This document shows, one piece after another, positions 1 to 6,340 of a DNA stretch of 38,912 nucleotides. The notes under the pieces are model-generated. The model had not been told where the DNA came from, did no database searches, and saw only the letters and a list, made by a program, of their open reading frames with translations. The position numbers and the translations under genes were made by a program. How positions within the stretch are numbered: the first letter of the stretch is position 1; the number at the start of each line of letters is the position of its first letter. The stretch is from an uncultured Oscillospiraceae bacterium (GTDB lineage Bacteria > Bacillota > Clostridia > Oscillospirales > Acutalibacteraceae), in assembly GCA_900540295.1 (NCBI GenBank), contig UQFM01000008.1, positions 1 through 38,912 of the forward strand, written 5' to 3'.

Positions 1-25
1 TCCTTTTCGTTTCTCTGGAATCCAT
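1..25 (-). CDS. possible start of the next mobilization gene (partial)
   Basis: An ATG at 23-25 on the minus strand opens a frame that stays open to the window edge (8 codons: M D S R E T K R). An AAGGAGG ribosome site lies at 38-44, inside the end of the MobC-like gene, though 12 bases from the ATG is a little long. In related elements a relaxase gene often follows mobC, so this may be its beginning. That identity is inference from position only; eight codons cannot show it. Confidence 0.25.
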
Positions 26-32
26 CAATCTA

Positions 33-353
33 TCAATCCTCCTTCATGCCGCCCAGCGTCACTGAGATAAGGTCAATGGTGGCGAGAAGTTCATCCCCCA
101 CGTCGCCCCCGGCCTCAATGCGCCGCAGTTCCCCCAGGACGGCGGCGAGTTGGTCACGCAGGGCCTTGTAGACCCTGGGATTGCCCTGCACCACCACGGC
201 CCGGTCTAAGAGCCGCCGGGTGATGTAGTCCTGCTTGGTCAGCCCGGAGAGGCGGACGGCAATCTCAATCTGTTCGTTTTCCTCCGGGGACACCCGGAAC
301 GCTATGGTTTTGCTTCTCCATCGGTTGTGGTTGTCGAGGTTCTTCGCAGACAT
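33..353 (-). CDS. MobC-like relaxosome accessory protein
   Basis: The product is 106 residues. The N-terminal part (about residues 13-52) has the pattern of a ribbon-helix-helix type DNA-binding region (IAFRVSPEENEQIE, then LTKQDYITRRLL). The rest is helical and charged. Proteins of this look are annotated as plasmid mobilization/MobC-like in Firmicutes mobile elements, where they help a relaxase open DNA at the transfer origin. The gene starts 3 bases after the integrase stop, so it is in the xis-int operon. No relaxase is visible because the element continues past the left edge. The family call rests on remembered similarity; a plain DNA-binding protein of unknown role is the alternative. 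Confidence 0.65.
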   Translation of the reverse strand: MSAKNLDNHNRWRSKTIAFRVSPEENEQIEIAVRLSGLTKQDYITRRLLDRAVVVQGNPRVYKALRDQLAAVLGELRRIEAGGDVGDELLATIDLISVTLGGMKED

Positions 354-356
354 GAT

Positions 357-1433
357 TTAAGCCCCCTTTCGCTCCATGTCCAGCTTGTCCGCCATCTCCG
401 CCTGCCGGGTGGGGAACAGGTGGGCGTAGCGGTAGGTGATGTCGATGCTTTCATGCCCCACCCGGTCAGCGATTGCCAGGGCCGTAAAGCCCATGTCAAT
501 CAGCAGGGAAATGTGGCTGTGTCGGAGGTCGTGAATCCTGATCCGCTTGACCCCCGCCTCTTTCGCTCCCCTGTCCATCTCCCGGTGAAGGTAGGATTTC
601 GTCACGGGGAAAATGCGGTCTGTCGGCTTTGCGGCATACAGGCTCTTGATGTAGTCCTCCATTTCTTCACAGAGGAAGGCGGGCATTTGAATGACCCGGT
701 TGCTCTTGGCGGTCTTGGGGTCGGTGACTACATCCTGGCCCTTGATACGCTGATAGGATTTTGAGATGGAAACCGTCTGCTTCTCAAAGTCGAAGTCCCC
801 AGGGGTGAGGGCCAGCAATTCCCCCTCCCGGATACCGCACCAGTAGAGCATTTCAAAGGCATAGTAGGAGAGGGGCTTGTCCATCATAGCGTCAGCGAAT
901 TTCAGATACTCCGCTTTCGTCCAAAACAGCATTTCCCGGCCCTTGGCCTTGCCCATGTTGCCCACCTGGGCGGCGGGGTTGGCTTTCAGCTTGTAGTGCT
1001 TCACCGCATGATTGAAAACGGCGCTCAACTGATTGTGCAGCGTTTTCAAGTAAACGGGGGAGTAGGGCTTGCCGTTCTTGTCCCGGTAGTTGAGCATTTC
1101 ACTTTGCCACGCCATGACTTCTTTAGAACTAATCTCGCTCATTTTCCGCTTGCCGAAGTATGGCACCAGCTTCTTGTAGAGGATATGCTCTTTCGTCCCC
1201 CAGGTGTTCTCCTTGATACGGCCTTTCATGTCTGCGGCGTAGAGCGCCACGAAACTCTCAAAGGTCATATCCAGGTCGGCGGTCTGCTGTTGCAGGAACG
1301 TCCGTTCCCACTCCAGCGCCTCCCGCTTGGTCTTGAAACCCCGTTTCATCTTCTTTTCCTTTTTCCCTGTCCAGTTCTCAAAGTAAAAGGACGCATACCA
1401 TGTGCCTTTGGCCTTGTCTTTGTATGCTGGCAT
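357..1433 (-). CDS. int: tyrosine recombinase (integrase) of an integrative element
   Basis: This 358-residue protein has the full layout of a Tn916/phage-type integrase. Residues 1-50 form an arm-type DNA-binding domain (WYASFYFENWTGKKEKKMKRG), residues 55-150 the SAM-like core-binding domain, and 165-350 the catalytic domain. Catalytic residues are visible: R202 in CGIREGELL, probable K243, H301 and R304 in HDLRHSH, H327 in VGHES, and the nucleophile Y336 in YRYAHLF. Nothing seems missing, so it should be active. It follows the small excisionase-like gene by 12 bases and precedes the MobC-like gene. It lies about 1.1 kb from the 3' end of guaA, a known integration target, which it probably recognises. 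Confidence 0.95.
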   Translation of the reverse strand: MPAYKDKAKGTWYASFYFENWTGKKEKKMKRGFKTKREALEWERTFLQQQTADLDMTFESFVALYAADMKGRIKENTWGTKEHILYKKLVPYFGKRKMSEISSKEVMAWQSEMLNYRDKNGKPYSPVYLKTLHNQLSAVFNHAVKHYKLKANPAAQVGNMGKAKGREMLFWTKAEYLKFADAMMDKPLSYYAFEMLYWCGIREGELLALTPGDFDFEKQTVSISKSYQRIKGQDVVTDPKTAKSNRVIQMPAFLCEEMEDYIKSLYAAKPTDRIFPVTKSYLHREMDRGAKEAGVKRIRIHDLRHSHISLLIDMGFTALAIADRVGHESIDITYRYAHLFPTRQAEMADKLDMERKGA

Positions 1434-1445
1434 TTTGTTCCCTCC

Positions 1446-1634
1446 TTACTGATTTTTCCGCAGCCCATAGAACTTTTCCTCGAAGTAATTCCTGCTCACC
1501 CGTCCGGGGATGGTGAGGAAACCCTTCTGCTTCAGTTCCTCGTTCATCTCCCGCACCAGCTTGTAGGCGTAGGGTTTGGAGATACCCAGCACCCCAGCCA
1601 CTTCCTCGGCCCGTACAAATAGTTCCTTGCTCAC
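1446..1634 (-). CDS. excisionase-like winged helix-turn-helix protein
   Basis: The 62-residue product has a helix-turn-helix near its start (VRAEEVAGVLGISKPYAYKL, residues 6-25) and a basic tail, as in excisionase/MerR-like DNA-binding proteins that sit next to integrases. I place the start at a GTG at 1634 because a perfect AGGAGG (1642-1647) lies 7 bases upstream; a longer frame reading into the promoter region is unlikely. It is the first gene of an operon with int. Its likely job is to bend the element end during excision and to influence recombination direction. It could also be a small transcriptional regulator; there is no direct evidence of excisionase activity. Confidence 0.75.
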   Translation of the reverse strand: MSKELFVRAEEVAGVLGISKPYAYKLVREMNEELKQKGFLTIPGRVSRNYFEEKFYGLRKNQ

Positions 1635-1656
1635 GTTTTCACCTCCTTGCTTCTGG

Positions 1657-1741
1657 TTCGCAAAATTGTTAATGCCCGCGTTCTTATTATACATTCGCAT
1701 AGTTGTTAATGTCAAGAGTTTGTTTCGCAATTTTGTTAATT
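1657..1741 (+). repeat. three 18-bp direct repeats, probable operators of the element's regulator
   Basis: Three copies of the motif TTCGCAWWRTTGTTAATG (the last slightly diverged) start at 1657, 1694 and 1724. Spacing between starts is 37 and 30 bases. Copy 1 lies just downstream of the expected xis transcript start, copy 2 between its -35 and -10, and copy 3 just upstream of the -35 elements of both facing promoters. This arrangement is what an autoregulating repressor array looks like. The XRE protein encoded to the right is the natural candidate binder; the Xis-like protein is the alternative. Confidence 0.75.
1686..1715 (-). promoter_or_regulatory. promoter of the xis-int-mobC operon
   Basis: On the minus strand TTGACA (1710-1715) and TATAAT (1686-1691) are separated by 18 bases. 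Both hexamers are perfect sigma-A consensus. The middle copy of the 18-bp operator repeat fills the spacer, so occupancy there should block RNA polymerase. Confidence 0.85.
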
Positions 1742-1747
1742 TTTCTC

Positions 1748-1776
1748 TTGCATATTTCGCTTATTTGCGCTATACT
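1748..1776 (+). promoter_or_regulatory. promoter of the XRE regulator
   Basis: TTGCAT (1748-1753) and TATACT (1771-1776) are 17 bases apart. Transcription would start near 1783, giving a very short leader before the ATG at 1799. It faces away from the xis promoter, with operator copy 3 seven bases upstream of its -35. Confidence 0.8.
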
Positions 1777-1798
1777 ATGTTCAAAGGCGGTGGAACAT

Positions 1799-2356
1799 AT
1801 GACAGTAGGAGAAAAAATCAAGAAAATCCGAACTTTTCGAGGCATAACGCAAAAGGAATTGGGGCTGGCTGTCGGTTTTGAGGAAAAGGGAGCGGATAAC
1901 CGTATTGCCCAGTACGAAACGAATTACCGTGTTCCGAAAAGGGAACTGCTGGACAAGATTGCCCAGGCGCTTCGGGTAGACTTCCAGAACTTCTACACGC
2001 TCCGTCCTGGCTGCGCCGAGGACTTCATGCGGACATTCTTCTGGCTGGACGAGGACAGCCCCGGCTCCATTCGCCTGTTTCAGCTTGTCCGCAATCCCGG
2101 CAAGACGGGAGCCTCCGATGATACCGCCGTCCGCTACAACGACACGGACGACTGGCCCGCTCAACCTCCCGTGGGCATTTACTTCAACTATGGGCTGGTA
2201 GATGAGTTCATGCGGGAATGGCTCTTGCGCCAGCAGGAACTTCACGCTGGGGAAATCACCAGGGAAGAATACTTTGAATGGAAAATCAACTGGCCGTGTA
2301 CCTGTGACGACAGCAAACGGTTTGACTACTATGTTCCTTGGAGAAAAGAAAAATAG
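1799..2356 (+). CDS. XRE-family regulator of the integrative element
   Basis: The 185-residue protein begins with a Cro/CI-type helix-turn-helix (about residues 3-60: EKIKKIRTFRGITQKELG, then AQYETNYRVPKRELLDKIA). The remaining 125 residues are acidic and aromatic-rich, with no domain I can name. The start at 1799 is chosen because the HTH begins there and an SD-like AGGCGGTGG precedes it; the longer frame would run through the promoter. It is divergent from xis-int and is followed by a strong terminator. It most likely represses or times excision and transfer genes through the three upstream repeats. The family is certain, the role inferred. Confidence 0.9.
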   Translation: MTVGEKIKKIRTFRGITQKELGLAVGFEEKGADNRIAQYETNYRVPKRELLDKIAQALRVDFQNFYTLRPGCAEDFMRTFFWLDEDSPGSIRLFQLVRNPGKTGASDDTAVRYNDTDDWPAQPPVGIYFNYGLVDEFMREWLLRQQELHAGEITREEYFEWKINWPCTCDDSKRFDYYVPWRKEK

Positions 2357-2359
2357 GAC

Positions 2360-2407
2360 AAGCAAAGCCGCCCTGCTGAATTTGTCGTTCAGCAGGGCGG
2401 CTTGCTT
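2360..2407 (+). terminator. intrinsic terminator after the XRE gene
   Basis: A near-perfect 20-bp stem (AAGCAA + GCCGCCCTGCTGAA paired with TTCAGCAGGGCGGC + TTGCTT, one unpaired A) with a 7-base loop starts 4 bases after the stop codon. There is only a weak T tract after it. It may insulate guaA from element transcription. Confidence 0.8.
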
Positions 2408-2450
2408 GCCCTTTGCAATCATTCTCTTGTGTGGCCGGGTTGAAACGAAT

Positions 2451-2512
2451 AGTATCAATCCAGTATCACAAGGCAGATTAACAGGTCAAAAACCCTGTAT
2501 TCATGCGGGTTT
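2451..2512. other. element end: candidate arm-type sites
   Basis: Between the XRE terminator and guaA there is no gene. AGTATCA occurs twice in direct orientation (2451-2457 and 2462-2468, an 11-base period, about one helix turn), and an imperfect inverted repeat (TCAAAAACCC ... GGGTTTGA) spans 2486-2514. Such short repeats near an element end are typical binding sites for integrase arm domains or Xis. The assignment is inference. Confidence 0.4.
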
Positions 2513-2527
2513 GAGCCGTTTTGACGG

Positions 2528-2539
2528 TCATTCCCACTC
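2528..2539. other. att: attachment site (att) at the guaA 3' end
   Basis: The last codons of guaA read GAGTGGGAATGA on the minus strand (Glu-Trp-Glu-stop). This conserved 3' end of guaA is a published hotspot for genomic island insertion by tyrosine recombinases. The integrase operon lies directly downstream. Insertion recreates the guaA end, so the gene stays intact. The matching site at the other element end is outside the window. Confidence 0.7.
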
Positions 2540-3508
2540 AATTGTCCCTGAGGGCTTGGGGGTGAGGTCATAGAGAACGCGGTTGACGTTTTCTACTTCA
2601 GCGGTGATGCGCTCGGTGATGTGCTTCAGCAAGGCGAAGGGGACTTCCTCCACGGTTGCGGTCATAGCGTCTATGGTATTGACTGCGCGGAGAATGACGG
2701 GATATGCGAAAGTGCGCTTGCCGTCCTTTACGCCGACGGATTTGAAATCGGGCACGGCGGTAAAATACTGCCAAACCTTGCCCTCTAAGCCGTTTTTCGC
2801 AAATTCTTCACGCAGAATGGCGTCGGATTCGCGCACGGCTTCCAAACGGTCGCGGGTGATAGCACCGAGGCAACGCACGCCAAGACCCGGTCCCGGGAAC
2901 GGCTGACGGTAGACCATACCGTCGGGCAGACCCAACGCTTTGCCGACCACGCGCACTTCGTCTTTATAGAGAAAGCGGAGCGGTTCGACCAACTCGAACT
3001 GCAAATCCTCGGGCAGACCGCCGACGTTGTGATGCGCTTTCACGCCGTCGCTTTCAATGATGTCGGGGTAAATTGTGCCCTGCGCGAGGAACTCAATGCC
3101 TTCCTGCTTTCTTGCCTCTTCCTCAAATACGCGGATGAACTCTGCGCCGATGATTTTACGCTTTTGTTCAGGTTCTGCAACGCCCGCAAGCTTGTCCAAG
3201 AAACGGTCCACAGCGTCTACATATACCAGATTTGCATTCATTTGATTGCGGAAAACTTCCACAACCTGTTCAGGCTCGCCTTTGCGCAAAAGACCGTGGT
3301 TGACGTGTACGCAGACCAACTGCTGACCGACTGCTTTAATCAGCAGTGCGGCAACAACGGAGCTGTCCACACCGCCCGAAAGCGCCAGCAACACCTTTTT
3401 GTCGCCGACCTGTGCGCGGATGGCGTCGACCTGCTCTGCGATGAATGCGTCGGCAAGTGCGGGGGTCGTAATGCGTTCCATCGTTTCGGGACGAACATTA
3501 TTCTGCAT
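2528..3508 (-). CDS. guaA: GMP synthase ATP-pyrophosphatase subunit (no glutaminase domain)
   Basis: The 326-residue protein converts XMP to GMP. It has the PP-loop SGGVDS (residues 44-49), the NHGLLRKGE and GTIYPDIIES stretches, the PFPGPGLGVRCLG segment and the C-terminal dimerization domain ending in PKPSGTIEWE. The usual N-terminal class I glutamine amidotransferase domain (about 190 residues) is absent. The start is firm: ATG at 3508 with AGGAG 7 bases upstream, and a consensus promoter about 80 bases before it. So this is a stand-alone synthetase subunit, as in archaeal GuaAb, which needs a separate glutaminase or free ammonia. No glutaminase subunit is in the window. An integrative element sits at its 3' end. 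Confidence 0.95.
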   Translation of the reverse strand: MQNNVRPETMERITTPALADAFIAEQVDAIRAQVGDKKVLLALSGGVDSSVVAALLIKAVGQQLVCVHVNHGLLRKGEPEQVVEVFRNQMNANLVYVDAVDRFLDKLAGVAEPEQKRKIIGAEFIRVFEEEARKQEGIEFLAQGTIYPDIIESDGVKAHHNVGGLPEDLQFELVEPLRFLYKDEVRVVGKALGLPDGMVYRQPFPGPGLGVRCLGAITRDRLEAVRESDAILREEFAKNGLEGKVWQYFTAVPDFKSVGVKDGKRTFAYPVILRAVNTIDAMTATVEEVPFALLKHITERITAEVENVNRVLYDLTPKPSGTIEWE

Positions 3509-3589
3509 AATTTTCTCCTGTTCTGCAAGCGGCGGTACGGTACAGCCGTTCGGCGCTTACCCTGATAGATTTTTATAAATACGGTTAAT

Positions 3590-3618
3590 AGTATAGCGGA
3601 TTTTTTTGCGGGATTCAA
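3590..3618 (-). promoter_or_regulatory. guaA promoter
   Basis: On the minus strand TTGAAT (3613-3618) and TATACT (3590-3595) are 17 bases apart. The transcript would carry a leader of about 75 bases. I see a small GC-rich hairpin in it but no recognisable riboswitch. Confidence 0.8.
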
Positions 3619-3671
3619 GGGATTCTGTAGAATTTTGTATGCTTTGACCGTTAAATTTTTATTCCGCAGAT

Positions 3672-4493
3672 TCAGCTGTTTTCCCTGCGGTATTCTGTCG
3701 GTGTTTTCCCTGTGTGCCGTTTAAAGCAGTCGGCAAAATAACTGCGGTCTGCATAATTCAGCTTTTGTGCAATCGCTTCTACGGAAAGCCCCGTGTTGAT
3801 GAGATACAGCTTGGCAATGTCAATCTTCCGTTCGGCGAAGTAGCGGTAGGGGGTAATGCCGTAAGCGGATTTGAATAAGGTGATAATATGATTTTTGGAA
3901 TAGCCGAATTCATGGCTGAGTGCAGTTAAAGACAGCTCGCCTTCAATTTGTGCGTCCACGGCAGATTTGATTTTACGGTATATGGCATTGTCACTGTTTT
4001 GATAGCTGTTTTTCATTTTTAGAATCATGCGGAACAAAACAACGACGAGCGCATCGGTCATTTGCTTGTAACTGTCGGCGTCCGTTTGTATGATTTTTTC
4101 GATTTCCTGAAAGTAGGGCAGAAGATTGCAGTTTTCAAAACAGCATACGTTTTTCGGTAAATAGGTATCTATCAGGGTTTGCATCAACGTGCCGTCAAAC
4201 ACAATCCATTTTTTTACCCAAAAGTCATCGGAAGCGGAATAATAGGTGTGACAGCTGTGCTTAGGCAGTAATATTGCCGTGTTGCGTTTCGGATGAAATG
4301 TCTCACCCTCCATTTGCAGTGTGCCGCTGCCGGAGAGAATGTATTCGATTGCCATAATGCGGGAAGACGTACGGGAAATGTAGTAGTTTTCATCGCAGGC
4401 GGTCTCCCCGATGACCATAATATTGGCGGGAAGAGTATCATCGTAATAGGACCAAAAAGAGGCGGCAATATTTTTTATTTGTATAATCCTCAC
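3672..4493 (-). CDS. AraC-family transcriptional regulator
   Basis: The 273-residue protein has an N-terminal cupin-like sensor domain (about residues 20-150, with the typical EYILSGSGTLQMEGE and AILLPKHSCHTYY strands) and a C-terminal double helix-turn-helix (about 170-270: LTALSHEFGYSKNHIITLF, then SVEAIAQKLNYADRSYFAD and the closing KRHTGKTPTEYR). The start is GTG at 4493; no strong SD is visible, so a later start is possible. It diverges from the GH36-GPH-glycosidase operon and probably activates it on binding a sugar, as AraC/MsmR-type regulators do for alpha-galactoside genes. The sugar ligand is not shown by the sequence. Confidence 0.92.
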   Translation of the reverse strand: MRIIQIKNIAASFWSYYDDTLPANIMVIGETACDENYYISRTSSRIMAIEYILSGSGTLQMEGETFHPKRNTAILLPKHSCHTYYSASDDFWVKKWIVFDGTLMQTLIDTYLPKNVCCFENCNLLPYFQEIEKIIQTDADSYKQMTDALVVVLFRMILKMKNSYQNSDNAIYRKIKSAVDAQIEGELSLTALSHEFGYSKNHIITLFKSAYGITPYRYFAERKIDIAKLYLINTGLSVEAIAQKLNYADRSYFADCFKRHTGKTPTEYRRENS

Positions 4494-4500
4494 ATTGTTA

Positions 4501-4573
4501 AGGATATATCCTATATTTATTTTAACATTTCTGTGCTATAATTAACTATAGCACACACGCCCAAAAGGCGTGT
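4501..4573. promoter_or_regulatory. divergent control region with three palindromes; GH36 promoter
   Basis: A perfect 12-bp palindrome AGGATATATCCT lies at 4501-4512. A perfect inverted repeat GTGCTATA-6 nt-TATAGCAC lies at 4533-4554 and contains the plus-strand -10 TATAAT (4537-4542). A further inverted repeat ACACGCC-5 nt-GGCGTGT lies at 4555-4573, at the start of the expected GH36 transcript. No good -35 is seen 16-18 bases upstream of the -10, as expected for an activator-dependent promoter. The -10 palindrome may be a repressor site or a pause/leader hairpin. Confidence 0.6.
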
Positions 4574-4641
4574 TCAGCGAATATCTTAAACATAACATAA
4601 AATCGGGAAAAAGAAAAGACTTTTTGTGAGGAGGCAAAAAT

Positions 4642-6330
4642 TTGAACAGTATACCGAAGCTTACCGATGCGGTAATCCGTGCGCGGTATATAGATGCGAA
4701 TACGCAAAAAGAGACGCAGTGGACGGACGGCGGGACGGCGCAATTGGATATACGGCTGGATTCTGTGTCTGCGTCTTGCGTACAGGTGCGTATTACGCCG
4801 AAAATACCCATATCCTTTACGCATTTTTCGCTGACCGTGCCGTTTTCGTTTGCGGCGGAGGACAGAATCTTTGTCAACGGATTTCAGTCTTGGACGGACA
4901 CACGCGAATATCTTGCCGACGATAAAATGTACGGCTTTCACCGTATTACGGAACGGTATATGAACGCGCCGCGGCAGGCGAAGCGGGGACTGAACCGCGC
5001 AGGCGACTATGTGTTTCACAAATATCCGCGCAGAAAAGGGCAATTTTATGCGCAGGGCTATGGGTATGTGCGCCGCGGTGAAACCGTATTTCTGTGCGCT
5101 TCATTGAGTGACCGAAGCGGCTATACCTTTGTAGAGTTTGATGCGCAGGCACAAACCGTCACCTTTGAAAAGGAGCTGGAGGGCGTAACCTATACAGAGG
5201 AAACGGTTTTGGCAGAGTTTTGTCTGCTTTGCGGCACATACGACGACGTGTTTGACGAATGGTTTGCAAAAATGGGTATTCTGCCACCGAACGAAAACAG
5301 GAATACATACGGCTATACAACATGGTACAATTATTATACGAACATCAATTTGGATATTGTTCGGCAGGACTTAGAGGCGCTCGAACGGCACGGCGGATTT
5401 GAGATTTTTCAGATAGACGACGGCTATCAAACCGCAGTCGGCGATTGGTTTTCTTTGAATAAACAAAAATTTCCATGCGAAATGCGTGACCTTGCCGAAA
5501 TGATACACGCAAAAAAACTGAAAGCGGGGTTATGGCTGGCGCCGTTTGCGGCGCAGAGCAGTTCCCGACTGTTCCGAGACCGTCCCGATTGGTTTGTAAA
5601 GGACAGCAACGGAAATCCCTATCCCGCAGGTCCCAATTGGCATACATTTTATGCGCTGGATATTTACAACCCGCAGGTCGTTTCCTATTTGGAAATGCTG
5701 TTTGATACCGTTTTGCATCAATGGGGCTTTGATATGGTGAAGCTGGACTTTCTGTTTGCCGCCGCTGTTTTGCCGCATCATAATAAAACCCGCGGCGAAA
5801 TTATGTATGACGCGATGGAGCTAGTCCGCCGTCTGACAGGCGATAAGCTTCTGCTTGCCTGCGGCGTGCCGATGATGCCTGCATTCGGCAATGCGGATTT
5901 TTGCCGTATCGGTGCGGACGTCAGTCTGTCATGGAAACGCGGTTGGTTTGACGGGCGGGAAAATGCCTCAACGCCGAATGCCGTGGATGCGGCTGTGTTC
6001 CGCAGACATTTGAACGGACGTGCGTTTCAAAACGACCCCGATGTGTTTTTACTGCGCGACAAAAATATACATATGAATCTGCAAAGACGAAAAATTATTG
6101 CGACTGTCAACGCCCTGTGCGGCAATCTGCTGTTTTGTTCGGACAATGTTTCCGAATACACGCCGGCGCAGGAAGCCGTACTGCACAGCATTTTTCAATC
6201 GAAAAACCGCCGTCTGCAAAGTGCAGAGTATATCAAGCGGGATGTGTTACAACTGATATATCTGGAAGACGGTACGAAAAAAACACTTTGCTTTAATGTC
6301 CGCAACGGAAAAGTATATTTATGGAAGTGA
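4642..6330 (+). CDS. GH36 alpha-galactosidase (clan GH-D)
   Basis: The 562-residue enzyme should release terminal alpha-galactose in the cytoplasm; there is no signal peptide. An N-terminal beta-rich domain (about 1-210) precedes a TIM barrel (about 220-500). Clan D motifs are clear: FQIDDGYQ (D259-D260), GLWLAPF, and MVKLDF with the likely nucleophile D369; CRIGADV supplies a candidate acid/base at D426. It is shorter than typical GH36 enzymes of about 700 residues. The start is TTG at 4642, fixed by AGGAGG 7 bases upstream (4629-4634). It is first in an operon with a GPH symporter and a six-hairpin glycosidase. Exact sugar specificity is inferred from the family only. Confidence 0.88.
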   Translation: MNSIPKLTDAVIRARYIDANTQKETQWTDGGTAQLDIRLDSVSASCVQVRITPKIPISFTHFSLTVPFSFAAEDRIFVNGFQSWTDTREYLADDKMYGFHRITERYMNAPRQAKRGLNRAGDYVFHKYPRRKGQFYAQGYGYVRRGETVFLCASLSDRSGYTFVEFDAQAQTVTFEKELEGVTYTEETVLAEFCLLCGTYDDVFDEWFAKMGILPPNENRNTYGYTTWYNYYTNINLDIVRQDLEALERHGGFEIFQIDDGYQTAVGDWFSLNKQKFPCEMRDLAEMIHAKKLKAGLWLAPFAAQSSSRLFRDRPDWFVKDSNGNPYPAGPNWHTFYALDIYNPQVVSYLEMLFDTVLHQWGFDMVKLDFLFAAAVLPHHNKTRGEIMYDAMELVRRLTGDKLLLACGVPMMPAFGNADFCRIGADVSLSWKRGWFDGRENASTPNAVDAAVFRRHLNGRAFQNDPDVFLLRDKNIHMNLQRRKIIATVNALCGNLLFCSDNVSEYTPAQEAVLHSIFQSKNRRLQSAEYIKRDVLQLIYLEDGTKKTLCFNVRNGKVYLWK

Positions 6331-6340
6331 GGAATATCTT

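Noticed and set aside
1703..1798. longer N-terminus for the XRE regulator
   Set aside because: It would read through the -35 and -10 of the gene's own promoter and add a hydrophobic stretch not typical of XRE proteins; the HTH begins right after the ATG at 1799.
3509..3589. purine or PRPP riboswitch before guaA
   Set aside because: The leader is only about 75 bases with one small hairpin, and no conserved purine-riboswitch loops or terminator are seen.
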